A program made the translations under genes and the position numbers. A stretch of DNA of 64,000 bases from Inhella proteolytica. Its GTDB lineage: Bacteria > Pseudomonadota > Gammaproteobacteria > Burkholderiales > Burkholderiaceae_C. Position 1 is the first letter of the stretch; each line of letters starts with the position of its first letter. The DNA is taken from assembly GCF_016093275.1 (NCBI RefSeq), contig NZ_JAEDAK010000018.1, positions 1 through 64,000 on the forward strand, read 5' to 3'. The notes beneath the pieces are model-generated. The model was not told the origin of the DNA and did no database searches. It was given only the letters and a program-made list of their open reading frames with translations. Shown in pieces: positions 43,298 through 52,818 of this stretch.

Positions 43298-44713
43298 ATG
43301 CCTTGGTTAGAGCTTGTGACAGCGCTGCTTGCGCTGGTGACGCTGGTGCTGGTGTTCCTGCTGCTGAAACGGCCGCCCCCCGTGGCGGACCTGCAACCGG
43401 TGCAGCAAGCCTTGTTGAACAGTGAGCGCGGCCTGCGCGACGACAGCCAGCGCCAGGCCCAGGCCCTGAGGCAGGAACTGCTGGGTCAGCTCGGCCAGTT
43501 CCAGACCAGCCTGATGGCCCAGGGCGGCGACGTGGCGCGCACCCAGAACGAGCAGATCGACGGCCTGCGCGTGCAGGTGGCCGGGCTGCAGCAGGGCCTG
43601 ATGCAGGGCCTGCAAAGCACCACCAGCGCGCTCAACCAGGCCCAGGCCGCGGCGCGCGAGGCGCTGGATGCGGCGCTGATGCGCAATGCCACGCAGTTGC
43701 GCGAGCAGCTGGCCGCGCTGACCACCGCCAACGAGCAGCGCATGGCCGATCTGCGCCACACCGTGGAGCAGCGCCTGGCTGGCATCCAGCAGGACAACGC
43801 CGCCAAGCTGGAGCAGATGCGCGCCACCGTGGACGAGAAGCTGCACGCGACGCTGGAACAGCGCCTGGGCGAGAGCTTCCGCCAGGTGGCCGAGCGCCTG
43901 GAGCAGGTGCACCGCGGCCTGGGCGATATGCAGAACCTGGCGCGCGACGTGGGGAGCTTGAGCCGCGTGCTCACCGGCGTGAAGACGCGCGGCGTGTTCG
44001 GCGAGGTGCAGCTGGCCGCGCTGCTGGAGCAGGTGTTCACGCCCGAGCAGTACGGGCGCGAGGTCATCACCGTGCCCGGATCAAACGCCCGCGTCGAGTT
44101 CGCCGTCAAGCTGCCGGGGCAGGGAGAGAGCCCGATCTGGCTGCCGATTGACGCCAAGTTCCCGCGCGAGGACTACGAGCGCCTGCTCGACGCCCAGGAG
44201 CGCGCCGACGCCACCGCCGCCGAAACCGCCGGCAAGGCCCTGGAGGCGCGCCTGCGCCTGGAGGCCCGCACCATTGCCGACAAATACCTGGCACCGCCGC
44301 ACACCACCGATTTCGCGCTGCTCTTCCTGCCCACCGAGGGTCTGTACGCCGAGGCCTTGCGCCGCCCCGGGCTCTTCGAGGCCCTGCAGCGCGAACACAA
44401 GGTGATGCTCACCGGCCCCACCACCCTGCTGGCCACGCTGGGCAGCCTGCAGATGGGCTTTCGCACCCTGGCGCTGGAAAAGCGCAGCGCCGAAGTCTGG
44501 AGCGTGCTGGGCGCCGTCAAGACCGAGTTCGGCAAGTTCGGCGAGGTGCTGGCCAAGACCAAGAAGAAGCTGCAGGAAGCCAGCAACACCATCGATGCCG
44601 CCGAGGTGCGCACGCGCGCGATGACGCGCCAGCTCAAGACCGTCGAGGCCCTGCCCGAGACCGAGGCGCAGCGCCTGCTGGAGATTGCCGACTCTGAGGA
44701 CGAGCCCGCTTGA
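43298..44713 (+). CDS. rmuC: DNA recombination protein RmuC
   Basis: About 471 residues. An N-terminal membrane helix (LVTALLALVTLVLVFLLL), a long coiled coil (about 40-220), then the conserved RmuC domain with GVFGEVQLAALLEQV, WLPIDAKFPREDYERLL and LFLPTEGLYAEALRRPGL. RmuC limits inversions at short repeats and carries a nuclease-like fold. ATG 43298 puts the membrane helix at the very N-terminus; GTG 43274 and ATG 43289 are possible. The stop overlaps the TTG start of the transporter gene. Confidence 0.9.
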   Translation: MPWLELVTALLALVTLVLVFLLLKRPPPVADLQPVQQALLNSERGLRDDSQRQAQALRQELLGQLGQFQTSLMAQGGDVARTQNEQIDGLRVQVAGLQQGLMQGLQSTTSALNQAQAAAREALDAALMRNATQLREQLAALTTANEQRMADLRHTVEQRLAGIQQDNAAKLEQMRATVDEKLHATLEQRLGESFRQVAERLEQVHRGLGDMQNLARDVGSLSRVLTGVKTRGVFGEVQLAALLEQVFTPEQYGREVITVPGSNARVEFAVKLPGQGESPIWLPIDAKFPREDYERLLDAQERADATAAETAGKALEARLRLEARTIADKYLAPPHTTDFALLFLPTEGLYAEALRRPGLFEALQREHKVMLTGPTTLLATLGSLQMGFRTLALEKRSAEVWSVLGAVKTEFGKFGEVLAKTKKKLQEASNTIDAAEVRTRAMTRQLKTVEALPETEAQRLLEIADSEDEPA

Positions 44714-45870
44714 GCCATAGCCTGCCCGCGGGCTTCTGGCGCCTGATTGCCGCCATCGTGGCCGTGCACGCCTGCATGGCCACCACCCGTGTGGCCAGCA
44801 CGCTCTGGCTGCTGCACACCGGCCATGGCGAGGTGACGGTGGGCGTGCTGCTCGCCCTGGTGGCCCTGGCCCCGGCCCTGCTGGGCCCGGCGGCGGGCGC
44901 CTGGGCGGACCGCTACGGCCTCTGGAAGCCCATGCAGATTGCCACCGCCCTGGCCCTGGTGGGCACGGCCGCGCCGCTGTTGTGGACGCATGTCAGCACC
45001 CTGGTGATCGGCGCCATCGGCACCGGTGGAGCCATCGGTGTGGCGGCGGTGGCGGTGCAGCGCGAGGTGGCGCAGCGCGCCCGCGAGCTCACCGACCAGA
45101 GCGCTTCCCAGCGCATGTACTCCTGGGTGGCGCTCGGCCCGGCGCTCTCCAACACCCTGGCGCCGCTCTTGGCCGGCGCCCTGATCGACACCGTCAGCCA
45201 CCGCGCCGCGTTTGGTGCCGCGGTGCTGATGGTGCCGGTGGGCCTGTGGCTGCTGCGTGAGCGCCGCCACCTGCCGCGCCCGGTGCTCACGCAGCGCGTC
45301 AGCACCCGTCCCGCCTGGGACCTGCTGGAGGCCAAGAGCCTGCGCCAGCTGCTCGTCATCAACCTGGTGCTGGCCGCGGCCTGGGACGCGCACAGCTTCG
45401 TCGTGCCCGTGCTCGGCCACGCGCGCGGCTACTCGGCCTCCACCATCGGTGCCATCCTGGCCTGCTTCTCGGTGGCCGGCATGGCGGTGCGTCTGCTCAT
45501 CATCCGCTTCGCGGGCGCCTGGAGCGAACGCCTGATGCTGCGCAGCGCCATGGGCGTGACGATGGCGATGTCGGCCGTCTACGCCTTCCTGCCCGGGCCG
45601 CTGGGCCTGATGCTGGGCTCGGCCTGCCTGGGCCTGGCCCTGGGCTCGGTGCAGCCCACCGTGTTGGCGGCGCTGACGCACGCCACCCCGCCCGAGCGCC
45701 ACGGCCAGGTGCTGGGCCTGCGCATGATGGCCACCAACGCGGCGGGCGTGACGCTGCCAATGGGCTTCGGCCTGCTGGCCGGCCTGGCGGGTGTGGGCGG
45801 GCCGCTGTGGCTGACTGCCGCGATGGTGGCGGCGGTGTGGCCGGCTACCAAGGTTTTGCGCGCGGTTTGA
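44710..45870 (+). CDS. Major facilitator superfamily transporter
   Basis: 386 residues with about twelve helices; the MFS loop motif is seen as AGAWADRYGLWKP. The gene starts with TTG at 44710, overlapping the rmuC stop (TTGA), the only start that fits the first helix. Exporter-like layout without a substrate clue. It converges on the AraC-type regulator gene. Confidence 0.85.
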   Translation: MSHSLPAGFWRLIAAIVAVHACMATTRVASTLWLLHTGHGEVTVGVLLALVALAPALLGPAAGAWADRYGLWKPMQIATALALVGTAAPLLWTHVSTLVIGAIGTGGAIGVAAVAVQREVAQRARELTDQSASQRMYSWVALGPALSNTLAPLLAGALIDTVSHRAAFGAAVLMVPVGLWLLRERRHLPRPVLTQRVSTRPAWDLLEAKSLRQLLVINLVLAAAWDAHSFVVPVLGHARGYSASTIGAILACFSVAGMAVRLLIIRFAGAWSERLMLRSAMGVTMAMSAVYAFLPGPLGLMLGSACLGLALGSVQPTVLAALTHATPPERHGQVLGLRMMATNAAGVTLPMGFGLLAGLAGVGGPLWLTAAMVAAVWPATKVLRAV

Positions 45871-45905
45871 GCGGGCGGGCGGCCGAGGGCGGTGGCTGAC
45901 GCGCG

Positions 45906-46937
45906 TCAGCGCCCGCGCTGCCGAAAACGCGCCGGGCTCTCGCCCACTAGGCGGCGGAACAGGCGGGCGAAGGTGGGCACGTCCTGGTAGCCCACGGCCG
46001 CCACGATCTGGGCCGTGCTCTGGCGGGTGCCGAGCAGCAGCTGCTTGGCCTTCTGCACGCGCGCCTGCTGCAACAGGGCCAGCGGCGTGCTGCCGGTTTC
46101 CTGGCGGACGCGCCGCAGCAGGGTGCGGCTGCTGATGTGAAAGGCCGCGGCCAGGCGCGCCAGGTCGAAGGGTTCGGCCAGGCGGGCCTCCAGCCAGCCG
46201 CGCACCGCCTGCGCGAACGAGGGCGGGGCAGGCGGCAGCAGGCGCTCGTCCACATAGGGTGCCTGGCTGCTGCGCGGGGGCTGGAGCAGGGTCACGCGCG
46301 CGGTGCGGCTGGCCACGCGGGCGCCGTACAGGCGCTTGATGAGATGCAGGGCCAGGTCGAACACCGAGCTGACGGCGCCGCTGCTCAGCAGCGCGCCGTC
46401 CTCCACCAGCAGCTCCTGCGCCTGGAGCTGCACCTGCGGGTAGCGCGCCGCGAAGGCCGGGGCGAACAGCCAGGAGGTGGTGGCGCGGCGGCCGTCCAGC
46501 AGGCCGGCCTCGGCCAGCAGGAAGCTGCCCAGGCAGACCGTGGCCACCACGCTGCCCCGGGCCGCGCAGCGGCGGATGAAGCGCTGCTCCTCGGCCAGGG
46601 CTTGCAGCTGCAGCGCCAGGGCCTCGGGCCGGCCCAGCTCCATGCCGGGCACGAGCAGCAGGCCGTAGCGGCCCCGCGGGCGCCCGGGGCTCAGCACGAA
46701 GCCGCCCGCCAGGCGCACCGGGCCGGGCCGCAGGGCCACGAGTTCCAGCACCGGGGCAGGCGGCAGCGCCTGGCCTGCCGTTGTGCCTGTCGTTTGATCC
46801 ATTGCCTGCGCCAGCTGCCCCGCCAGCCGCAGCAGGTCGGCCAGGCCCAGCAGCTCGGTGCCCAGGCAGCCGGGGTAGGCCAGCAGCGCGATGCGCAGGG
46901 TCTCGGGGGCGGGAGCGGTGCTGGGCGTTGTGGCCAT
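45906..46937 (-). CDS. AraC-family regulator with DJ-1/PfpI-like domain (GlxA type)
   Basis: 343 residues. The N-terminal half is an amidase-like DJ-1/PfpI domain (LLVPGMELGRPE, VCLGSFLLAEAGLLDGRRATTSW). The C-terminal third is a pair of AraC helix-turn-helices (LARLAAAFHISSRTLLRRVRQETGSTP and TAQIVAAVGYQDVPTFARLFRRLVGESPARFR). Divergent from the metallo-hydrolase gene, with an inverted repeat in the shared gap, so it probably controls that gene. Confidence 0.88.
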   Translation of the reverse strand: MATTPSTAPAPETLRIALLAYPGCLGTELLGLADLLRLAGQLAQAMDQTTGTTAGQALPPAPVLELVALRPGPVRLAGGFVLSPGRPRGRYGLLLVPGMELGRPEALALQLQALAEEQRFIRRCAARGSVVATVCLGSFLLAEAGLLDGRRATTSWLFAPAFAARYPQVQLQAQELLVEDGALLSSGAVSSVFDLALHLIKRLYGARVASRTARVTLLQPPRSSQAPYVDERLLPPAPPSFAQAVRGWLEARLAEPFDLARLAAAFHISSRTLLRRVRQETGSTPLALLQQARVQKAKQLLLGTRQSTAQIVAAVGYQDVPTFARLFRRLVGESPARFRQRGR

Positions 46938-46958
46938 ATCGAACCCAAAGATGGCGAT

Positions 46959-47001
46959 GCCGCCATGCTGCCAGATGCCGGAGCCCACCGAGCATGGCGG
47001 C
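46959..47001. promoter_or_regulatory. Inverted repeat in AraC/metallo-hydrolase divergent gap
   Basis: GCCGCCATGCT (46959-46969) and AGCATGGCGGC (46991-47001) are perfect 11-bp complements 21 bp apart. A further GCCATGC lies at 47022-47028 over the hydrolase start. This spacing, about three helical turns centre to centre, suits a dimeric activator site. The adjacent regulator is the natural candidate. Confidence 0.5.
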
Positions 47002-47024
47002 CTGATCCACACCGAGATTCCGCC

Positions 47025-47828
47025 ATGCAGATCACGCAACTCCGCAGTGCCACCCTGGTCATCCACAGCGGGCCGCACCACATCCTGGTGGACCCGATGC
47101 TGGCGCCCCGCCACGCGCTGCCGCCGCTACGACTGCTCGACGGCCGGCGTGAGCGCAACCCCACCGTCGGCCTGCCCGCGGCGGCCGCCGGCGTGCTGGA
47201 GCAGGTGACCCATGTGCTCATCACCCATTGCCAGAAGGGCCACTTCGACCACCTGGACCGGGCCGGCAAGGCCTGGCTGCGCGAGCGCCAGCTGCCGGTG
47301 ATCTGCACCCCGCACGACGCCGAGTACCTGCAGGCGCGCGGCCTGAACGTGCAGGTCCTGGCGCCCGGGCACGATCAGCCCCAGCCCTTTCTGGGCGGGC
47401 GCATCCGCACCCTGCGCTGCACCCATGGCCGCGGCCTGGTGGGCCGGCTGATGGAGCATGGCGTGGGCTACTTCATCGAGCTGCCGGCCGAGCCCACGCT
47501 CTACCTGGCCGGCGACACGGTGCTGACGCCGGCCATCGTTGAGTTCCTGCAGCGCGAGCAGCCCGATGTCTGCGTGCTGCCGGCCGGCGGCGCGCACTTT
47601 GACTTCGGTGGCGAGCTCATCATGGGCGTGGACGAGGTGCTGGCCTGCACCCGCCTGACGCAGGGCCTGGTAGTGGCCAATCACCTGGAAGCCCTGAGCC
47701 ACTGCCCCGTGACGCGCGCCGAGCTGCGGCAGGCCGCTCAGGCGGCCGGCCTGGCAACCCGCCTGTGCGTGCCGGAGGATGGTGAGACCCTGAACCTGGC
47801 CGCGCCCGCACTCGCCTGCGCCGCCTGA
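47025..47828 (+). CDS. MBL-fold metallo-hydrolase (UlaG-like)
   Basis: 267 residues. The order of elements matches beta-lactamase-fold hydrolases: ATLVIHSGPHHILVDPML, then THCQKGHFDHLD in place of the usual HxHxDH, LYLAGDTVLTP with the metal-bridging Asp, and VVANHLEALSHCP with the final His. The first metal motif has extra residues between the His positions, so metal binding may differ. Divergent from and probably controlled by the GlxA-type regulator. Substrate unknown. Confidence 0.75.
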   Translation: MQITQLRSATLVIHSGPHHILVDPMLAPRHALPPLRLLDGRRERNPTVGLPAAAAGVLEQVTHVLITHCQKGHFDHLDRAGKAWLRERQLPVICTPHDAEYLQARGLNVQVLAPGHDQPQPFLGGRIRTLRCTHGRGLVGRLMEHGVGYFIELPAEPTLYLAGDTVLTPAIVEFLQREQPDVCVLPAGGAHFDFGGELIMGVDEVLACTRLTQGLVVANHLEALSHCPVTRAELRQAAQAAGLATRLCVPEDGETLNLAAPALACAA

Positions 47829-47843
47829 GGTTGGGCCACCCGC

Positions 47844-48905
47844 TCAGGTCTTGGGCGGCAGTGGCTGGGCGCCCAGCTCCAGCAGCAGCTCGGCCAGCGC
47901 CTTGCGCTCATCCCCCTGTGCCCAGGCCAAGGGCGGGGCGCCTTCACTGTCGCGGGCGTCCAGGGGCGCGCCCTGCGCCGCCAGCCAGCGGATCAAAGCT
48001 GGCCGCTCGCCCGCCACCGCCAGGTGCAACGGGGTCATGGCCAGGCCGGAGGGCAGGGCGGCGCGGTCCACCCGGGCGCCTTTTGCCCGCAGGGCTTGCG
48101 CCACGGCCAGATGGCCCTCGCGGCAGGCTTCCATCAGCGGCGTGAAGCCGATGGGGTCGGGCGCGTCCACCGCGGCGCCGGCCTCCAGCAGGGCCACCAC
48201 GGCCTGCAGCCGGCCCTCGCGTGCGGCGCGGGCCAGCAGTGGGCGGCCGGTCTCGTCGCTGCCGTTCGCCCGCGCCCCGGCGGCCAGGGCGGCACGCAGG
48301 GCGGCAGGGTCGTCGGCGTCCAGCGCGCTCAGCAGGGCCTGGGTGGCGGCATCGGGTGTGTGCAGCGTGCCGCGCTGCGCCAGCAGGCGCTTCAGCACGG
48401 GTTGGTGGCCGCGCCGCATGGCCACCTGCACCGCGTCGCCATGGCCCACCAGGTCGGTGCGGGCGCCATGCGCCAGCAGCAGGTCCACCAGCGGCAGGTC
48501 GCCATAGAAGGTGGCCCAGTTCAGCGCCGGGTCGCCGAAGGAATCGACGGCATTCACCTCGGCACCGTGGCGCAGCAGCATCTCGGCCAGGGGGCGGTAG
48601 CGGTTGTTGACCGCGATCATCAGCGCCGTGGCGTTGTAGTAGGAGGCCAGCCGCGGGTTGGGCGGTGCGCCGCGCGCCAGCAGGCGCTCTGCAATCGCCT
48701 GGTGGCCGCGCGACACCGCGATCAGCAGCGGTGCGGCCTGATCGGGGCGATCGGTGGCTTCGGCCGAGGTGCCCGCCGCCAGCAGGGTGCGCACCCGCTC
48801 GCTATCGCCGGCGCGGATGGCGGCGGCCAGCTCCTCGTACGCCGTGGCGGCCTGGACCGGAGTCAGGGCGGCAAGGGTCAGGGCAAGGGCGAGGATGCGC
48901 AGCAT
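47844..48905 (-). CDS. Periplasmic ankyrin-repeat protein
   Basis: 353 residues. Signal peptide (LRILALALTLAALTPVQA), then about nine ankyrin repeats of about 33 residues; clear ones contain TALMIAVNNRYRPLAEMLLRHGAEVNA, FTPLMEACREGHLAVAQALRAKGA and MTPLHLAVAGERPALIRWLAAQGAP. Such proteins are binding scaffolds; the partner is unknown. It converges with the metallo-hydrolase gene and stands alone. Confidence 0.85.
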   Translation of the reverse strand: MLRILALALTLAALTPVQAATAYEELAAAIRAGDSERVRTLLAAGTSAEATDRPDQAAPLLIAVSRGHQAIAERLLARGAPPNPRLASYYNATALMIAVNNRYRPLAEMLLRHGAEVNAVDSFGDPALNWATFYGDLPLVDLLLAHGARTDLVGHGDAVQVAMRRGHQPVLKRLLAQRGTLHTPDAATQALLSALDADDPAALRAALAAGARANGSDETGRPLLARAAREGRLQAVVALLEAGAAVDAPDPIGFTPLMEACREGHLAVAQALRAKGARVDRAALPSGLAMTPLHLAVAGERPALIRWLAAQGAPLDARDSEGAPPLAWAQGDERKALAELLLELGAQPLPPKT

Positions 48906-48989
48906 GGCCAGGCTTCAAGGCGTGAAAGCGGAGCAGCATGCCGATTCCGGCGCGGGCCGCGCAGTGCCGAAAGTCGGTGCGGAGCGCGC

Positions 48990-49610
48990 CTAGCGCTGCT
49001 GCACGGCCAGGCGCAGCCCCAGCCCGATGAGCACCAGACCGGCGACCCGGTTGCCACCGCGCTGCAGCCGCTGCCAAGGCGGGCGGGCCCGCCCGACCAG
49101 CGCGGCCAGCGCGGATTCGTACAAGGTGTCCAGCAGCGCCAGAGTGCCGCCCAGCAGCAGGCATTGCAGCCAGAGCGGGCCCCGCAAGGCATCCAGAAAG
49201 GGCGGCAGAAAGGCCAGGAAGAACAGCGCCACCTTGGGGTTGAGCAAGCCGTTGAGCAAGCCCTGCAGCAGCAGCCGAAGCGCCGTGGCTTGGGGCGCGG
49301 CCGGCCCTGCCGCCGTGCTGTGGGCGGGGCGGCTGCGCCAGAGCGCGAGCCCCATCCAAAGCAGGTAGGCGGCTCCGGCCCCCTTGAGCAATGCAAACGC
49401 CAGCTCCGAGCGGGCCAGCAGCGCCGAAAGCCCGAGGCCCGCCAGCGTGGCATGCACCAGGGTGCCAAGGTTCAGGCCCACGGCGGTCCAGATGCCGGCG
49501 CGGGTGCCGCCTTCCAGCGTGCGCGCCAGCACCAGGGCCTGGGCGGGCCCCGGCACCAGGATCAGCGCCGCGCTGCTGAGCAGGAACAGCCCGTAGAGCC
49601 CGGCGTCCAT
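48990..49610 (-). CDS. LysE/RhtB-family amino-acid exporter
   Basis: 206 residues, about six helices. LVPGPAQALVLARTLEGGTRAGI and GLLNGLLNPKVALFFLAFLPPFL are the family's two conserved segments. It exports amino acids or related small molecules. The start overlaps the stop of the NADP-binding oxidoreductase gene (ATGA), so the two are coexpressed. Confidence 0.87.
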   Translation of the reverse strand: MDAGLYGLFLLSSAALILVPGPAQALVLARTLEGGTRAGIWTAVGLNLGTLVHATLAGLGLSALLARSELAFALLKGAGAAYLLWMGLALWRSRPAHSTAAGPAAPQATALRLLLQGLLNGLLNPKVALFFLAFLPPFLDALRGPLWLQCLLLGGTLALLDTLYESALAALVGRARPPWQRLQRGGNRVAGLVLIGLGLRLAVQQR

Positions 49611-50260
49611 CACGGCGCGATGACCTTGAAGGCGTGCGCCCAGTCGCCGCGCAACAGGCCGGGCAGGCACCACAGTTGGCACAGCGGTTCGGTGGCTCGT
49701 GCGCCTTCGATGCGGCCGCAGTCATAGGGCTCCCAGCCGAAGGCGCGGACCAGCGCGGCCACCTCGGCCTTGGCCTCGGCGTCATTGCCGGCGATGAACA
49801 TGGAGCCCGGCCCGCCGGCAAAGCGCGGCTGCACGAAATGTGCGGCGCCCACGGTGTTGAAGGCCTTCACGATGCGCAGGCTGGGAAAGGCCTGCTGCAG
49901 CCGCTCGCCCAGCGAGTCGTTGGGGCCGGTGAAGAAGCGCAGCACGCCGTGCTCTGGGGTGGCGTCCTCGATCGGGTTGGTGGCGTCGATCAGCAGCTTG
50001 CCGTTCAAGGCGCTGCCCGCGGCGTCCAGCACCGCGGCGGCCGCGTGGCCCTTGACGGCCAGCACCACGGTCTGGCCGAAGGCGGCGGCCTGCGCGTAGC
50101 TGCCGGTCTGGCTGCCCGTCTCGCCGGCGAAGTCGGCCAGTGTGGCGGCGGTTTTGGCGGCGTCGCGGCCGGCCAGCATCACGGGATGCCCGAGGCCGCG
50201 CAGCCCGCGCGCCAGGCTCTTGGCGACATCACCGGTTCCGAGGATGGCATAGGGGGTCAT
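49610..50260 (-). CDS. NADPH-dependent F420-reductase-like oxidoreductase
   Basis: 216 residues. N-terminal Rossmann fold YAILGTGDVAKSLARGLRGLGHPVMLAGRD, then LLIDATNPIE and KAFNTVGAAHF, the pattern of the F420/NADPH oxidoreductase-like family (PF03807-type). Betaproteobacteria generally lack F420, so another hydride acceptor is likely. Divergent from a LysR regulator, which probably controls it together with the exporter. Confidence 0.8.
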   Translation of the reverse strand: MTPYAILGTGDVAKSLARGLRGLGHPVMLAGRDAAKTAATLADFAGETGSQTGSYAQAAAFGQTVVLAVKGHAAAAVLDAAGSALNGKLLIDATNPIEDATPEHGVLRFFTGPNDSLGERLQQAFPSLRIVKAFNTVGAAHFVQPRFAGGPGSMFIAGNDAEAKAEVAALVRAFGWEPYDCGRIEGARATEPLCQLWCLPGLLRGDWAHAFKVIAP

Positions 50261-50346
50261 GGAAATCTCCGAGGGGTTCAGGGTGGCGATGGGGCGGATT
50301 CTGGAAATGGGCTCGGCGTTCGTGAAGACACAATCCAGATTCAAAC

Positions 50347-50364
50347 TGTCACCAAAAATTGACA
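50347..50364. promoter_or_regulatory. Inverted repeat TGTCA-N8-TGACA at LysR start
   Basis: TGTCA (50347-50351) and TGACA (50360-50364) flank an A-rich centre and end directly before the LysR start codon. This is a plausible LysR-type self-binding site. It leaves no room for a normal ribosome site, so the regulator mRNA may be weakly translated or leaderless. Confidence 0.45.
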
Positions 50365-51279
50365 ATGAACGAGCAGGACCTGCGCACCCTCTGGGTCTTG
50401 AGCCGCGTGGCGCAGCACGGCAGCTTTGCGGCGGCGGCGCGTGAGCTGGGCCTGACCCGCGCCGCCGTGAGCCGCCTGGTGGCGCAGTCCGAACGCCGCC
50501 TGGGCGTGCGCCTGGCCGAACGCAGCACCCGCCAGGTGGTGCTGAGCGAGGCGGCGCTGCACCTGGTGGAGGCGGTGCAGCCGGCGCTGCACACCCTGCA
50601 GGCGGCGCTGACCGCCTTGCCCGAGGCCCACCATGCGCTGCGCGGGCCGGTGCGCCTGGCCTGCAGCCATGCGCTCGGCCAGCACCTGGTGCTGCCGCTG
50701 CTGCAGCGCTTCCTGCACGCGCAGCCCGGCGTGAAGCTGGAGCTGCTGTGGTCGGACCGTGTGGAGGACCTGGTGGGCCAGCGCGTGGACGTGGCCGTGC
50801 GCCTGGGCGATTTGCCCGACAGCACCCTGGTGGCGCGGCCGGTCGGGCGCGTGGCGCTGGCGCTGGTGGGCGCGCCGAGCCTGTTCGAGGGGCGCCGCCC
50901 GCCGCGCCGGGTGGCCGAGCTGGCGGCCTGGCCGCACTTGGTGCTGCGCCCGCCGGGCGTCAGCGAGGCCCGCCCCTGGCGCTTCATCACCCCGAGCGGG
51001 CGCGAGTACTTCCGTCCCCATGCGCCGGTGGCGGAGCTGAGTGCGCTGGAGCCGGCGGTGGACCTGTGCCTGGCGGGCCTGGGCCTGGCGATGCTGCCGC
51101 GCTACCTGGTGTCCGAGCACTTGGCCGCCGGCCGCCTGCGCGCTCTGTTGGCCAGCCAGCTTGCCGAAGGGCCGGCGGTGCATGTGTGCACCACGCAGCG
51201 GGAGCTCTTGCCACAGCGCGTGCAGGTCTTGCTGGCCCTGCTGGTGCCGGGCCTGAAGGCGGCACTGGCGGCCGCCTGA
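50365..51279 (+). CDS. LysR-family transcriptional regulator
   Basis: 304 residues. N-terminal winged helix LWVLSRVAQHGSFAAAARELGLTRAAVSRLVAQSERRLGVRLAERS, then a type 2 periplasmic-binding-like effector domain (about 90-300). Divergent from the oxidoreductase/LysE pair, whose expression it most likely controls. ATG 50365 is used; the only nearby alternative adds two residues. Confidence 0.9.
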   Translation: MNEQDLRTLWVLSRVAQHGSFAAAARELGLTRAAVSRLVAQSERRLGVRLAERSTRQVVLSEAALHLVEAVQPALHTLQAALTALPEAHHALRGPVRLACSHALGQHLVLPLLQRFLHAQPGVKLELLWSDRVEDLVGQRVDVAVRLGDLPDSTLVARPVGRVALALVGAPSLFEGRRPPRRVAELAAWPHLVLRPPGVSEARPWRFITPSGREYFRPHAPVAELSALEPAVDLCLAGLGLAMLPRYLVSEHLAAGRLRALLASQLAEGPAVHVCTTQRELLPQRVQVLLALLVPGLKAALAAA

Positions 51280-51337
51280 GCCGCCCCTGGGGGATGCGAG
51301 GGCCTGGAGCGCCTGCCACGCTGCCGACAATGCCCGC

Positions 51338-52813
51338 ATGACCTCCCTGCGCCAGACCCTGGCCCGCATCCCCGAAGGGGCGGGCGTGCTCTTCTTCATC
51401 CAAGTGGTGTCCACGCTCGGCTATGCCGTGCTCTATTCCAGCCTGGTGCTCTATGCCAGCCAGGCCCTGGGCTACAGCAACGAAAAGGCCGCGCTCATCA
51501 TGGGCGTGTTCGGCGCCTTCAACTACGGCCTGCACCTGTTCGGCGGCTACCTGGGCGGGCGCTTCCTGAGCAACCGCAACCTCTTTCTGGGCGGCATGGT
51601 GCTGCAGGCCGCCGGCTGTGCGGCCATCGCGCTGGGCGGCGAGACCCCGCTGATCTGGGGCCTGGCCCTGTTCCTGACCGGCAGCGGCCTCAACGTCACC
51701 TGCCTGAACATGATGCTCACGCAGCGCTTCGCGCCCGAAGACACGCGGCGCGAGGGCGCCTTCCTGTGGAACTACGCCGGCATGAACGTCGGCTTCTTCA
51801 TCGGTTTCGCGGTGGCCGGGCATTACCAGCTCAGCCAGGCCTACGGCAGCCTGTTCAGCTTCGCCACCGTGGGCAATATCGCCGCCATCGCGCTGACCCT
51901 GGTGTACTGGCGCGTACTGGCCGACCGCGACACCCCGCTGCTGCAGGCCACGCCGGCCCAGTTCCGCCTGCGCTTTGCGGCCGGCATGGCCATCCTCGTC
52001 GGCCTGGTGCCGGTGCTGGCCTGGCTGCTGCGCCACCCCGGCGAGACCTCTTGGCTGCTCAAGGGCGTCAGCGCACTGATCGCCGTGATCCTGGTGGTGC
52101 TGACGCTGCGCCACCCCGAGCCGGCCGAGCGCCGCCGCATGGTGGTGTACCTGGTGCTGACCCTGGGCTCGCTGGTGTTCTGGTCGCTCTACCAGATGGC
52201 GCCCAGCGGCCTGCAGCTCTTCGCCGTGGGCAATGTGCACATGGAGGTGGCGGGCCTGGCCATCGCCCCGCAATGGGTGCAGAACATCAACACCATCGTC
52301 ATCGTCATCGGCGGCCCCTGGCTGGCGCTGCTGTTCCAGCGCTGGCGCGCACGCGGCTGGCCGGTGGACATCCCCCAGCAGTTCGCCGCCGCCCTGCTGC
52401 TGATGGGCCTGGGCTTCCTGGTGCTGCCGCTGGGCATCCAGTTGGCGGGTGCCGACGGCCGCGTGGCCTTCGCCTGGCTGGCGCTCAGCTATGTGCTGCA
52501 GGCGGTGGGCGAGCTGCTGATCTCGCCGATCGGCTACGCCATGATCGGCCGCCTGGCGCCGCAGAAGTACCAGGGCGTGATGATGGGCAGCTGGATGATG
52601 GTGACCGGCCTGGCCTCGCTGTTCGCGGCCGATTTCTCCGGCCTGGTGGCCCAGCCGGCCGACGGCTCGCCGCTCACCAGCAACCCGGCTTACGCCACCT
52701 TGTTCACGCAGCTCGGTGCGGGCAGCCTGGTGGTGGGGGTGGTGCTGGTGGCGCTGGTGCCGTGGCTGGGGCGAATGATTGGCCCGGCGACCACTTCCAA
52801 GCAGCCGGGTTGA
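51338..52813 (+). CDS. POT-family proton-dependent oligopeptide transporter
   Basis: 491 residues with about twelve to fourteen helices. The family landmark regions are present in variant form (GVFGAFNYGLHLFGGYLGGRFL and LWNYAGMNVGFFIGF); YVLQAVGELLISPIGYAMIGRLAP is typical of POT/PTR carriers. It imports di- and tripeptides or related compounds with protons. It precedes the anthranilate operon by 92 bp on the same strand but has its own context. Confidence 0.85.
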   Translation: MTSLRQTLARIPEGAGVLFFIQVVSTLGYAVLYSSLVLYASQALGYSNEKAALIMGVFGAFNYGLHLFGGYLGGRFLSNRNLFLGGMVLQAAGCAAIALGGETPLIWGLALFLTGSGLNVTCLNMMLTQRFAPEDTRREGAFLWNYAGMNVGFFIGFAVAGHYQLSQAYGSLFSFATVGNIAAIALTLVYWRVLADRDTPLLQATPAQFRLRFAAGMAILVGLVPVLAWLLRHPGETSWLLKGVSALIAVILVVLTLRHPEPAERRRMVVYLVLTLGSLVFWSLYQMAPSGLQLFAVGNVHMEVAGLAIAPQWVQNINTIVIVIGGPWLALLFQRWRARGWPVDIPQQFAAALLLMGLGFLVLPLGIQLAGADGRVAFAWLALSYVLQAVGELLISPIGYAMIGRLAPQKYQGVMMGSWMMVTGLASLFAADFSGLVAQPADGSPLTSNPAYATLFTQLGAGSLVVGVVLVALVPWLGRMIGPATTSKQPG

Positions 52814-52818
52814 TATGC

